A stretch of DNA of 12,667 bases from Paludibacteraceae bacterium (GTDB lineage: Bacteria; Bacteroidota; Bacteroidia; Bacteroidales; Paludibacteraceae): NCBI GenBank assembly GCA_947445425.1, contig CANFFA010000024.1, positions 1 to 12,667 of the forward strand, in the 5' to 3' direction. This document shows positions 1 through 7,341 of this stretch, in pieces. Positions within the stretch are counted from its first letter, which is position 1. The number at the start of each line of letters is the position of its first letter. A program made the position numbers and the translations under genes. Below the pieces are notes generated by a model. That model ran no database searches and was not told the DNA's origin. It worked only from the letters and a program-made list of their open reading frames with translations.

Positions 1-1035
1 ACTGGTAATATTAATCCATTGGAAAATTACACACGCGATGTGTCTAACACACAAATAAATACCAAAATCGGGGATGTTAAAATCATGTATGATTTGCCGG
101 ACTCTGATTATTTCAAGTGGCAATATTTAAATCCCGATATTTTGGGATTATGCGAAGTGAAACAATTTGCAAGCATGGCAGCCATTAAGACAGCCATCAA
201 TCAAGTGGCTGATTTGGGAAATAAAATGGTTATTTATAGGACACTGGATACGGGAAGAGATTATTTGTTAAATGAATATAGGAGTTTGATTGCTCCCAAA
301 GTTGAATTATTCGGATATTCAGAGACGTGGGGTGTTAATGGCAGGACGGGTGGATACGACATTCTGAATATAAATAAATTCAGAGCAATTGGAGAGAATT
401 TCAATACAGAATTGAAGCTGGAATTGATACCGGCGGAACTAACCACTGCATCCATTTCATTAACTTATGTAGGAACTGGAACAGGGACAAGATCAGGAGG
501 ATCGTGGTCAGTCACAACAGCATTCAAATACCAACTTCCGAAATGTAGGCAAGCGATTTTTACCACTGTCGAAAGCGGACTGGTGGAAAAAGTAAACGGA
601 ACCGCCAAAATAATTCAGCGGCTATCGAATATCGAAGTCGCACTTTATACAGGAAAAATCGAATTATGGGGAACATTTAGAAGGGGTAACGAAGAACATG
701 TTTGTTTTTACCCCATGTCACACGTTGATTCTGCACCGGAATTTGGGAGCGGTGAAAGCGATGGTGATGTAAATTGGGCACATCATATTTTTCTGCCGGC
801 TGTAGAACACAGTATGAGGTTACATGGTAGCAATGGGATAGTACAAAGTTATCATTTCACTTCATTAATGGATATTACAAAAGAATACACCTTTACACTT
901 TTGGACACCCCCGAAGTGGACATAAACAACATGTTTGTAATCAACAACATGAAGTTTATGCCCATCTCTTTAACACGGAAAGTATCTCAAAAAGGGAGTA
1001 AGGTGGTGGAGGGTAAATTCTATGCTATGTTGTAA
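1..1035 (+). CDS. Probable prophage structural (tail-associated) protein, 5' end missing
   Basis: The reading frame is open from the first base of the window (TGNINPLENY...) to a TAA at 1033-1035, so at least 344 residues of a longer protein are present. The TTG at position 19 is probably not the real start. I do not recognise a named family. The protein has no signal peptide or membrane segment, and looks beta-rich with Gly/Ser/Thr-rich stretches (residues ~155-170). The C-terminus, with short alternating hydrophobic segments and a final VVEGKFYAML, resembles the ends of tail or baseplate-type proteins in Bacteroidota prophages; this is impression, not a demonstrated match. It converges on a phage-type integrase across a shared terminator 45 bp downstream, which supports membership in the same integrated element. 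It could instead be a cargo protein of an integrative element. Confidence 0.5.
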   Translation, partial: TGNINPLENYTRDVSNTQINTKIGDVKIMYDLPDSDYFKWQYLNPDILGLCEVKQFASMAAIKTAINQVADLGNKMVIYRTLDTGRDYLLNEYRSLIAPKVELFGYSETWGVNGRTGGYDILNINKFRAIGENFNTELKLELIPAELTTASISLTYVGTGTGTRSGGSWSVTTAFKYQLPKCRQAIFTTVESGLVEKVNGTAKIIQRLSNIEVALYTGKIELWGTFRRGNEEHVCFYPMSHVDSAPEFGSGESDGDVNWAHHIFLPAVEHSMRLHGSNGIVQSYHFTSLMDITKEYTFTLLDTPEVDINNMFVINNMKFMPISLTRKVSQKGSKVVEGKFYAML

Positions 1036-1040
1036 AAAGT

Positions 1041-1077
1041 AAAAACCGCCAGAGTGTTAGATCTTTGGCGGTTTTTT
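1041..1077. terminator. Bidirectional rho-independent terminator between phage-like gene and integrase
   Basis: An 11-bp perfect stem (AAAAACCGCCA at 1041-1051 with its complement at 1066-1076) encloses a 14-nt loop. It has a T-run on the plus strand and an A-run at the 5' side, so it can work in both directions. It lies just after the stop of the plus-strand gene and just past the stop of the minus-strand integrase, as expected for two convergent genes sharing one terminator. Confidence 0.85.
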
Positions 1078-1079
1078 GG

Positions 1080-2282
1080 TTATATCTCCGTAGAGAAGCG
1101 TGATATATTGTTGTCTACACTTCGTTTTCGTAGGTAAGTTTCTGTAGTGCTAAAGCTTGCATGTCGCAAATGTCCTTTTATGTCGTAGGGCTTAGCTCCG
1201 TTGTCAATTAGGGCGATTGCTCCGCTGTGCTTCCAGCTATAAAATTTATGTTCATCAGAAATCCCCAATTGTTCACGGTATTGGTTGAATCGATTCCTTA
1301 GAGTGTTTTTACCAAGTGGTTCGTCGCCAGGTCTGCCGAATTTCCCGAAAACATATAATTCTTTATCTGTGAACAGATGAAGTTGGATCATTTTCATTTC
1401 AGCAATCAAAAATGGTGGTATGCTTACAATCTCTGTTTGGCTGTTTTTGGCTTCTATACTAGGAATCCTAAAGGTTGCTTTGTCGAAATCAATCCACTTT
1501 AATTTCATTAATCTCAATTCAGTTCCAGGTCGAATTGCACAGTAGTACTGTATTTGACAGGCAAGCCATAATTGTGGATCCTTGCTGGATATAGCTTCTT
1601 TGAGCATTGCCCGTTCATCCTTTTGAAAAGGAACTGCAGAGCAATCTACAATTTTGCCCATAGTTGGGATTCTATCAGCGGGATTCACTTGAATTGTATC
1701 ACGATCCAATTCAAAATTAAAGAAAGTGTGCAAAATTTGAATGTACTTTTTTATAGTTAGCCGGCTTAACTTCTGTTCATCCGAAAGCCACATAGAAAAA
1801 GCAATAATATTTTGACGAGTTATGTTTTTGATGTGCAATTCATTCAGCTTGTTTTGTTCAAGCCAAGAATTGAAAATCCGCATTTTAGACTGATAATTTT
1901 CATAGCTCTTCTGATTAATTTTTTGTTTCATCATAACCAGAAACTCGCTTAGATTGGTACGAGTAGTGACAACTTGCTCCTTTGCTTCGCCAAACATTTT
2001 TGCTTCAGTTCTATAAAGAAGCTCATCTGCATATACTTTTTTTACATTCCCTTGTAGGTATGCCCCACTTTTAAGCCATTCTGTTTTTTCTGCAATTACG
2101 AGTTTTGCGGCCTTTAATCGTTCGGATTTTGAAACAATGCTCATCCCATTGTAAATCCGTTCTTTCCTCATTTTCGTTTCTCCGGGTATGCGCCATTTGT
2201 ATTCCACATACCACTGTTTTGATAAATCTCCCCCCGCATCGTTTAAATGTGGGAAAATGATAATTGCTTGTTTTCTTGCCAT
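1080..2282 (-). CDS. Tyrosine recombinase / phage integrase
   Basis: A 400-aa site-specific recombinase that probably inserts and excises the element at the adjacent ssrA gene. The layout is a beta-rich N-terminal arm-binding region (~1-90), a SAM-like core-binding domain (~105-195, phage_int_SAM_5 style), then the catalytic domain (~215-395). Likely active-site residues are Arg251 (in AIRPGTELR), Lys279 (EAKN), the box II segment YSWKH (348-352), His374 (LRHAS) and the nucleophile Tyr383 (TTETYLRK). Box II reads Tyr-x-x-Lys where the textbook motif is His-x-x-Arg; I recall similar YSxKH motifs in other Bacteroidota phage integrases, so the enzyme is probably active. The ATG at 2280-2282 is the natural start. 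The gene points away from ssrA, and inverted copies of GTCTGTTTT lie just upstream, possibly arm-type or regulatory sites. Confidence 0.92.
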   Translation of the reverse strand: MARKQAIIIFPHLNDAGGDLSKQWYVEYKWRIPGETKMRKERIYNGMSIVSKSERLKAAKLVIAEKTEWLKSGAYLQGNVKKVYADELLYRTEAKMFGEAKEQVVTTRTNLSEFLVMMKQKINQKSYENYQSKMRIFNSWLEQNKLNELHIKNITRQNIIAFSMWLSDEQKLSRLTIKKYIQILHTFFNFELDRDTIQVNPADRIPTMGKIVDCSAVPFQKDERAMLKEAISSKDPQLWLACQIQYYCAIRPGTELRLMKLKWIDFDKATFRIPSIEAKNSQTEIVSIPPFLIAEMKMIQLHLFTDKELYVFGKFGRPGDEPLGKNTLRNRFNQYREQLGISDEHKFYSWKHSGAIALIDNGAKPYDIKGHLRHASFSTTETYLRKRSVDNNISRFSTEI

Positions 2283-2286
2283 AAGA

Positions 2287-2350
2287 GTCTGTTTTGTTGT
2301 GGTTAAATGTCTGATTTTGAATACACTATTGAAAACAGACTAAAACAGAC
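2287..2350. repeat. Inverted/direct copies of GTCTGTTTT upstream of the integrase
   Basis: GTCTGTTTT occurs at 2287-2295, and a one-mismatch copy (GTCTGATTT) at 2309-2317. The exact reverse complement AAAACAGAC occurs at 2332-2340 and 2342-2350. The pairs have start-to-start spacings of 22 and 10 bp, near whole helical turns. The block lies between the integrase start and the ssrA junction, where arm-type integrase sites, excisionase sites or an operator would be expected. The function is inferred. Confidence 0.6.
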
Positions 2351-2365
2351 GTTTATTTTAAATTC

Positions 2366-2401
2366 TAAACGCTCGATAATCATAAGATTATCAAGCGTTT
2401 A
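2366..2401 (-). terminator. ssrA terminator: Hairpin 3' of ssrA, likely its terminator
   Basis: A 15-bp stem (2367-2381 with 2386-2400, plus one extra pair at 2366/2401) around a 4-nt loop starts 12 bases past the tmRNA 3' end. The only imperfect position is C2374/A2393. Read on the minus strand this becomes a U-G wobble, so the RNA hairpin is fully paired only in the ssrA direction. A T-rich but interrupted tail (TTTAGAATTT) follows. It would insulate the same-strand integrase from ssrA read-through. It may be host sequence or brought in by the element. Confidence 0.6.
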
Positions 2402-2412
2402 AATGGTTTTAG

Positions 2413-2435
2413 TGGAGCTGGAGGGAGTCGAACCC
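2413..2435. other. att: Probable attachment-site junction (att) in the ssrA 3' end
   Basis: The ssrA 3' end is an established target for phage-type tyrosine integrases, and an integrase lies 130 bp beyond it on the element side. The T-arm/acceptor sequence here is intact, as expected when the element's att core restores the gene. The second att copy would lie at the far end of the element, outside the window, so the exact core cannot be defined. The range given is approximate. Confidence 0.5.
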
Positions 2436-2806
2436 TCGTCCAAACAAGGAACTAATAAGCCTTCTACATGTTTATCTTCGCTTAGGTTTTCGTGCGTAGG
2501 CAAGACCGAAGCCACCAACCTGCGCCTTATCCTTATTGTTTCATCACGCCTCCAAGGCTAAGCGCAACTATCCCCGATTTAGCTGCATCTCCATATCAAG
2601 AAGCCTCGAGGAGAGGGCACTTGGGAAATGTCCCGTTCCAATACCTAGTATCGGAATTAAGCCTAATCTACTCTATTCGATTAAGCAGCAAGAGCGTAGT
2701 TATTTTCGCCAGTTATAATTTTGAGAACCGATATTTACGAGCCGTTTCCTCAATGCTCGACATGCTTACTCATCACCTCTACCTGCTGTCAAAACCAAAC
2801 AGCCCC
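2413..2806 (-). ncRNA. ssrA: tmRNA (transfer-messenger RNA)
   Basis: tmRNA rescues stalled ribosomes by trans-translation and tags the nascent peptide for proteolysis, working with SmpB. The minus-strand transcript begins GGGGCTG (2806-2800), which pairs with CAGCTCC near the 3' end to form the acceptor stem. The tRNA-like T-arm GGTTCGACTCC lies just before the 3' end. The resume and tag reading frame is GGC GAA AAT AAC TAC GCT CTT GCT GCT TAA (2710-2681), encoding GENNYALAA preceded by an Ala normally carried by tmRNA itself. The length, about 390 nt, is usual for a one-piece tmRNA. The genomic end reads ACTA instead of ACCA, so the CCA tail is probably added after transcription. An integrase gene sits directly beyond the 3' end, marking this as an integration target. 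Small ORFs on either strand across this region are artefacts. Confidence 0.96.
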
Positions 2807-2831
2807 ATTTAAATTACTAGCGAATTCAAGA

Positions 2832-2863
2832 CAAATTCAGTGCCAATCAATGTTAATTGTCAA
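2832..2863 (-). promoter_or_regulatory. Candidate ssrA promoter
   Basis: Reading the minus strand, TTGACA (2863-2858) is followed after 18 nt by TGAATTTG (2839-2832). That is one base off the Bacteroidota -7 consensus TAnnTTTG. It ends 25 nt before the mature tmRNA 5' end, leaving room for a short leader removed by RNase P. It lies between the rny stop codon and ssrA. Confidence 0.4.
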
Positions 2864-2877
2864 GAGTTCGCTCTTAA

Positions 2878-4398
2878 TTATTTCGCATAACTCACTGCTC
2901 TCGTTTCACGGATCACGGTAATTTTTACTTGACCCGGATAGGTCATTTCATCCTGTATCTTTTTGGCGATATCGAACGAAAGTAATTCTGTGTCTTTATC
3001 GTCAATTTTGTCTGCGCCTACAATAACACGCAATTCGCGACCCGCTTGAATAGCGTAAGTCTTCAATACGCCTGGGTAAGAAAGTGCCAATGCTTCTAAA
3101 TCATTTAGACGTTTAACATAAGCTTCAACAATCTCGCGACGAGCACCAGGACGTGCACCAGAAATGGCATCACAAACTTGTACGATAGGTGCAATTAAGG
3201 TCTCCATTTCAATTTCATCGTGGTGAGCTCCAATGGCATTGCAAATGTCTGGCTTCTCTTTATATTTTTCAGCCAAGCGCATTCCTAAAATTGCGTGTGG
3301 TAATTCTGGTTCTTCGTCGGCAACTTTACCTATATCATGTAATAATCCAGCACGTTTTGCTTTCTTCGGATTAAGACCTAATTCTGCTGCCATAGTGGCA
3401 CAAAGGTTAGCGGTTTCACGAGAGTGTTGCAATAGGTTTTGTCCGTAAGAAGAACGGTATTTCATTTTACCTACCAAGCGAATTAATTCTGGGTGTAAAC
3501 CGTGAATTCCTAAATCAATGGTGGTTCGTTTTCCAATTTCTACAATTTCTTCTTCAATTTGTTTCCGAACTTTCGTTACCACTTCTTCGATACGAGCAGG
3601 ATGGATACGTCCGTCAGTAACCAATTGGTGAAGTGAAAGTCTAGCGATCTCTCGACGAACAGGATCAAATGCCGAAAGTACAATGGCTTCAGGGGTGTCA
3701 TCAACAATGATTTCAACACCTGTGGCTGCTTCGAGTGCACGAATGTTACGACCTTCTCGTCCGATAATACGTCCTTTTATTTCGTCTGATTCAATGTGGA
3801 ATACAGTTACTGAGTTTTCAATTGCAGTTTCAGTAGCAATACGTTGAATGCTTTGAACAACGATTTTCTTAGCTTCCTTGTTAGCAGTCATTTTAGCCTC
3901 TTCCATAATGTCATTGATATACGACATTGCTTCTGTTTTGGCTTCATCTTTTAAGGCTTCAATTAGACGCTCTTTTGCTTGTTCTGCAGATAATCCAGAA
4001 ATTGTTTCCAGTTGATGTTGTGCTTGGTGAGTCAATTGTTCCAACTCCTTTTTCTTGTTGTCAATGCTGCTTTGTTGGTGCTCTACTTGTTCTTTCAATG
4101 CATCAACTTCATTTGATTTCCTTTGCACATCCCCTTGTTTTTGGTTCAGTTGCATCTCCTTTTGTTGCAGTTTTAATTCTGTAGCTTGAATTTTAGAGTT
4201 ACGCTCTTGTACTTGTTGTTCGTGTTCTGCTTTAAGTCCAATGAACTTTTCTTTTACTTCTATAAGTTTGTCTTTTTTAAGCAATTCCGCTTCTGCTGCC
4301 GCCTTTAAGACGGTCTGCTTGTTGATGAATCGTAGAAAGGTATATGCCCCCCCTGCGCCCACTACAAGTGCAATTAATCCTGTTAGTATAATTTCCAT
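2878..4398 (-). CDS. rny: Ribonuclease Y
   Basis: A membrane-anchored endoribonuclease that starts mRNA decay. The 506-aa length matches the family (~510-520). The order is an N-terminal transmembrane helix (~4-24), a long charged coiled coil (~30-195), a KH RNA-binding domain with the [12 protein letters not shown] loop (209-220), then an HD phosphohydrolase domain. Metal ligands visible are His325 (QHS), His354-Asp355 (LLHDIGK), His392/393 (AHHDE) and Asp410 ([12 protein letters not shown]). The C-terminal [16 protein letters not shown] is typical. It lies downstream of zapA on the same strand with a 207-bp gap. I found no perfect TAnnTTTG box for it in that gap, so read-through from the zapA transcript or a degenerate promoter is likely. 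The stop codon lies 71 bp before the tmRNA 5' end. Confidence 0.97.
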   Translation of the reverse strand: MEIILTGLIALVVGAGGAYTFLRFINKQTVLKAAAEAELLKKDKLIEVKEKFIGLKAEHEQQVQERNSKIQATELKLQQKEMQLNQKQGDVQRKSNEVDALKEQVEHQQSSIDNKKKELEQLTHQAQHQLETISGLSAEQAKERLIEALKDEAKTEAMSYINDIMEEAKMTANKEAKKIVVQSIQRIATETAIENSVTVFHIESDEIKGRIIGREGRNIRALEAATGVEIIVDDTPEAIVLSAFDPVRREIARLSLHQLVTDGRIHPARIEEVVTKVRKQIEEEIVEIGKRTTIDLGIHGLHPELIRLVGKMKYRSSYGQNLLQHSRETANLCATMAAELGLNPKKAKRAGLLHDIGKVADEEPELPHAILGMRLAEKYKEKPDICNAIGAHHDEIEMETLIAPIVQVCDAISGARPGARREIVEAYVKRLNDLEALALSYPGVLKTYAIQAGRELRVIVGADKIDDKDTELLSFDIAKKIQDEMTYPGQVKITVIRETRAVSYAK

Positions 4399-4484
4399 AT
4401 TGTTTGTTTAAGTAAATGATTAATAATGAATTTGTTTTGTGTTGATGTGTAAATTGTTTTTATTCCAGAAAATCAAGTGTTTTT

Positions 4485-4520
4485 TATTTGCGTAAATTTG
4501 TGCTATTTGCGTTCTGAAAA
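4485..4520. repeat. One-armed relative of the 8608-8687 hairpin repeat
   Basis: This stretch in the zapA-rny gap repeats the pattern TTTGCG / TTTGTG / TTTGCGTTCT followed by an A-run. It closely parallels the right arm of the 36-bp inverted repeat at 8652-8687 and shares the exact 10-mer TTTGCGTTCT. No opposing complementary arm is visible here, so it looks like a decayed or half copy. Confidence 0.5.
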
Positions 4521-4605
4521 ACTCTCGTTCAGCGTAAAATTGACTATCTTTAGACTAAACTTAAAAGTTGATTATTTGTGTGCCCTATTCGATCTATAGA
4601 CGAAA

Positions 4606-4926
4606 TCATAAATTAATTTCAACAGTGTCGTTTAGTAGTGTTTCCAATTCATCATGCAGTGATTGGATTTTTTCTGCCAATGGAACTGTGTCTAAAGAGA
4701 ATTCTTGCTTGGATACCATGACGGCAAATTGGTAGGCTACAATCGTAAGTACTTCTTCAGTGGAATGTTGGGGGTATTTCTTTCGGTAATCTTCCAGATG
4801 TTTTACCAATAAGTCTCCTGCATTTCTGTATATCTCCTCATGCTTTCTGGCAACGTTGAGGGGCAGGCGGAAACCACCGATGTTAATATTTATCCGAAAA
4901 ATTTCATCACCTCTATCTATTTCCAT
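4606..4926 (-). CDS. zapA: Cell division protein ZapA
   Basis: A small FtsZ-ring-associated protein (106 aa) that promotes FtsZ protofilament bundling at midcell. The N-terminal half (FRININIGGFRLPLNVARKHEEIYRNAGDLL in two pieces: INIGGFRLPLNV then KHEEIYRNAG) is the typical ZapA fold of a strand pair and helix. It is followed by a helix with the AYQFAVMVSK segment and an amphipathic C-terminal coiled coil. I chose the ATG at 4926 (MEIDRGDEIF) over the upstream ATG at 4956. The longer form would overlap the preceding gene by 25 bp and adds ten residues (MYSPTRRIES) not expected in ZapA. With this start the gap to the upstream coiled-coil gene is only 5 bp, indicating translational coupling. 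Confidence 0.88.
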   Translation of the reverse strand: MEIDRGDEIFRININIGGFRLPLNVARKHEEIYRNAGDLLVKHLEDYRKKYPQHSTEEVLTIVAYQFAVMVSKQEFSLDTVPLAEKIQSLHDELETLLNDTVEINL

Positions 4927-4931
4927 ACTTT

Positions 4932-5225
4932 CTATTCGTCTAGTAGGGCTATACATTTGTCTATTTCCCGAACCATTTTATTGATTTTGTTTTTTGTTTG
5001 CGTTCGTTCTATTTCCGAACCTCCAAAACCTTTGGCAATGCGTAAATGCTCATTCCTTTTCCGAAGTTCTAAGATTTCTTGATGGGCATGCATCAAATCA
5101 TCTTGTTTACGCATTAAGTTAGCTGTTAATTGATCGATTTGTTCTTGTGAAGACTGATAACGCGAAATTAATGTTCGCAGTTTCTCTTCAAATGCGTTGA
5201 TGAGTTCTTCGTAGCGGTTCGTCAT
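4932..5225 (-). CDS. Small coiled-coil protein paired with ZapA (ZapB-like candidate)
   Basis: This 97-aa soluble protein has no signal peptide and is predicted almost wholly helical. Heptad-like spacing of Leu/Ile runs through residues ~5-65 (LINAFEEKLRTLI, IDQLTANLM, ILELRKRNEHL). A Gly-rich break follows (AKGFGGSE), then a second helix (INKMVREIDKCIALLDE). It is the first gene of a tight unit with zapA, 5 bp apart. A short coiled coil next to ZapA suggests a divisome partner comparable to proteobacterial ZapB, but that is inferred from position and shape, not from recognisable sequence similarity. The start ATG lies about 10 nt downstream of a likely transcription start. Confidence 0.8.
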   Translation of the reverse strand: MTNRYEELINAFEEKLRTLISRYQSSQEQIDQLTANLMRKQDDLMHAHQEILELRKRNEHLRIAKGFGGSEIERTQTKNKINKMVREIDKCIALLDE

Positions 5226-5242
5226 TTTCCTTGAATTCTATA

Positions 5243-5250
5243 CAAAAATA
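5243..5250 (-). promoter_or_regulatory. Bacteroidota -7 box for the coiled-coil/zapA unit
   Basis: The minus strand reads TATTTTTG, a perfect TAnnTTTG, 18 bp before the ATG at 5225. A second perfect box, TAGCTTTG, is at 5301-5294. No exact -33 TTTG was found at the expected distance for either. The remainder of the 291-bp divergent gap to ispG shows no gene. Confidence 0.5.
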
Positions 5251-5483
5251 CGATTTTGCTTTGGATTGTGAAAATTTTTGTTTTTTTTTAATACAAAGCT
5301 AGGAAGTCTGTTTTTCGTATAGGCAATAGACCTTTTTGCATATTTACTCTTTTTTCTTTGCTCTATTTAGCGATACTTCATTTTTATTGATGCTAAATTT
5401 TCTATTAAAACTGATATTTTGGACTTAATTGAATCTGAAGCTACAACTTTTTTTCTCTTCAAACGTTTATGTACAAAAATGTG

Positions 5484-5491
5484 TAATTTTG
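5484..5491 (+). promoter_or_regulatory. Bacteroidota -7 box for ispG
   Basis: TAATTTTG is a perfect TAnnTTTG match ending 25 bp before the ispG ATG, implying a leader of roughly 20 nt. The -33 element is not clear. Confidence 0.55.
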
Positions 5492-5516
5492 CACAAACAA
5501 ACATTATCAATTTTTT

Positions 5517-7313
5517 ATGTGGAAACTAGATCAATTTAATTATAGTCGTCGTCCTTCCGATACGATTCAAATTGCAAAATTATTGTTGGGTGGAAATCAG
5601 CCTGTTAGAGTGCAATCCATGGCCAATACAGATACCAATGATGTTGAAAATTCTGTGGCACAATGTCTTAGAATAGTAGATGCAGGTGCTGATTTAGTGC
5701 GTTTTACCACTCAAGGTACCCGTGAGGCAGAGAGCCTAAAAGCCATTCGCACTGCACTTCGTGAACAAGGATGTGAAGTACCTTTGGTAGCGGATATTCA
5801 TTTTAATGCAAATGCTGCTGATTTGGCTGCGCAATACACTGATAAAGTTCGTATTAATCCAGGAAACTACGTGGGTAGTATCAAAATTGGAGATACTTCT
5901 GACTATACTGATGCTGAGTTTGCACAAGAATATGAAAAGGTGCGTGCACGTTTTATCCCTTTTTTGAATATTTGTAAAGAACACAATACCACCATTCGTA
6001 TTGGGGTGAATCATGGCTCTTTAAGTGAGAGAATGATGAACCGTTATGGTGATACTTCTCGCGGAATGGTTGAGTCTTGCATGGAGTTCTTGAAAATTTG
6101 TAAAGAAGAGAACTTTGATCGCATTGTGATTTCAATGAAGACTTCCAATACGGTAATGATGGTCCAAACGGTTCGTTTGTTGGTCTCCGAAATGGAAGCA
6201 GCTGATATACATTTCCCTCTACATTTAGGGGTTACCGAAGCGGGTGATGGTGAAGATGGTAGAATAAAATCCGCTGTAGGTATTGGTGGATTGTTGGGTG
6301 ATGGTATTGGTGATACCATTCGGGTATCTTTGAGTGAAGAACCAGAGATGGAAATTCCAGTGGGTAGATTGCTTGTGTCTTATATTTCGGAACGTAAGGG
6401 TCACGCCCCAATTGTTCCACAATCAACTGCAGAATTAAAATCGCCTTTTGAATATAGTAGAAGAGTTACGCATGCAGTTGGCAATATTGGTGGAGAAAAT
6501 GTTCCTGTAGTTTTTGCAACTGCAAAAGGAGATTTTGCCTTGGTTCCTGACTATACTTGGTCAGTAGATCATGTTTTCGGAGCTGATAATGAGATCTATT
6601 CAGTATTCTCAACTCAATCTTTGGCAGCTTTGAAGGCGGATAAAGATGCTGTTAAATTTCTTCGTCTAGAGTATTCCGATTTGAATGTGGATATGCTTCA
6701 ATTACTAATCGAAAGTAAAGATCTAGTAGTTTTACTTCAAACCAATCATCAAAATGGAGTAGGGGAGCAACGTGCATTTTTTAATGCTCTATTACAAGCA
6801 AATTGTACTGTTCCGGTGATCCTTTGTAAAAACTATGCTGAAAATGAGCTTCAGAATTTGCAAATCAAATCTGCCGCTGATCTAGGTGTGATTTTTATCG
6901 ACGGATTTGGTGATGGTATTTGTTTAGAAAACAAAGGTTCAATTACAGCAGAGGCTATTAATTCTGTAGCCTTTGGGATTTTGCAAGCTTCTCGTGTTCG
7001 GATTAGCAAAACTGAATTTATATCTTGTCCAGGGTGTGGTCGTACCATGTTTAAACTTCAATCGGTAATAGCAAGTATTAAAGCTCGAACTTCTCACCTT
7101 AAAGGTCTGAAAATTGGTATTATGGGATGTATTGTGAATGGTCCTGGTGAAATGGCTGATGCAGATTATGGTTATGTAGGTGCCGGACGCGGTAAGGTAA
7201 GTCTATATAAGAAAAAAGAGTGCATTGAACGCAGCATTACTGAAGCGGAAGCAGTGGACAAGTTAATTGAGCTGATTAAGGTGAATGGTGATTGGCAAGA
7301 TGCTGAAGTCTAG
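5517..7313 (+). CDS. ispG: 4-hydroxy-3-methylbut-2-enyl diphosphate synthase (flavodoxin/ferredoxin), long form
   Basis: This enzyme of the MEP isoprenoid pathway reductively opens MEcPP to HMBPP using a [4Fe-4S] cluster. It has 598 aa. The N-terminal TIM barrel (~1-285) carries VQSMANTDTNDVE, VADIHFN, RINPGN, GVNHGSLS and GVTEAGDGEDG. An inserted middle domain follows (~300-485). The C-terminal cluster domain has Cys504 and Cys507 (CPGCGRT), Cys538 (MGCIVNGPGE) and Glu545 as cluster ligands. The ~200-residue middle insert is absent from E. coli IspG (~370 aa) and is the long form known in Bacteroidota, Chlamydiae and plants. It is probably monocistronic, being divergent from the zapA unit and followed by a strong palindrome. 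Confidence 0.97.
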   Translation: MWKLDQFNYSRRPSDTIQIAKLLLGGNQPVRVQSMANTDTNDVENSVAQCLRIVDAGADLVRFTTQGTREAESLKAIRTALREQGCEVPLVADIHFNANAADLAAQYTDKVRINPGNYVGSIKIGDTSDYTDAEFAQEYEKVRARFIPFLNICKEHNTTIRIGVNHGSLSERMMNRYGDTSRGMVESCMEFLKICKEENFDRIVISMKTSNTVMMVQTVRLLVSEMEAADIHFPLHLGVTEAGDGEDGRIKSAVGIGGLLGDGIGDTIRVSLSEEPEMEIPVGRLLVSYISERKGHAPIVPQSTAELKSPFEYSRRVTHAVGNIGGENVPVVFATAKGDFALVPDYTWSVDHVFGADNEIYSVFSTQSLAALKADKDAVKFLRLEYSDLNVDMLQLLIESKDLVVLLQTNHQNGVGEQRAFFNALLQANCTVPVILCKNYAENELQNLQIKSAADLGVIFIDGFGDGICLENKGSITAEAINSVAFGILQASRVRISKTEFISCPGCGRTMFKLQSVIASIKARTSHLKGLKIGIMGCIVNGPGEMADADYGYVGAGRGKVSLYKKKECIERSITEAEAVDKLIELIKVNGDWQDAEV

Positions 7314-7341
7314 TTAGATATATCCATTTTCTTTGAATTGT

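Noticed and set aside
19..21. TTG start for the phage-like gene
   Set aside because: The frame is open upstream to base 1 and no promoter or initiation context is visible, so the gene is better read as truncated by the window edge.
2492..2921. Open frames of 60-106 codons on the plus strand across 2492-2921
   Set aside because: They lie antisense to the tmRNA and the 3' end of rny, have no family features and no promoter-like support.
4493..4500. Plus-strand TAAATTTG box in the zapA-rny gap
   Set aside because: It is part of the repeat-like arm and has no plus-strand gene downstream; probably coincidental.
4399..4605. Possible 6S RNA in the zapA-rny gap
   Set aside because: 6S RNA genes can lie near zapA in some bacteria, but I could not find the long paired arms with a central bubble. 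Only a weak CTGAA/TTCAG hairpin and the repeat-like arm are present. A covariance-model search (RF00013) would settle it.
4927..4956. Upstream ATG for zapA at 4956
   Set aside because: It overlaps the preceding gene by 25 bp and adds an atypical N-terminus; the ATG at 4926 gives the usual ZapA start and tight spacing.
5736..6426. Minus-strand open frames inside ispG
   Set aside because: Shadows of a well-supported coding gene, with no recognisable protein features.
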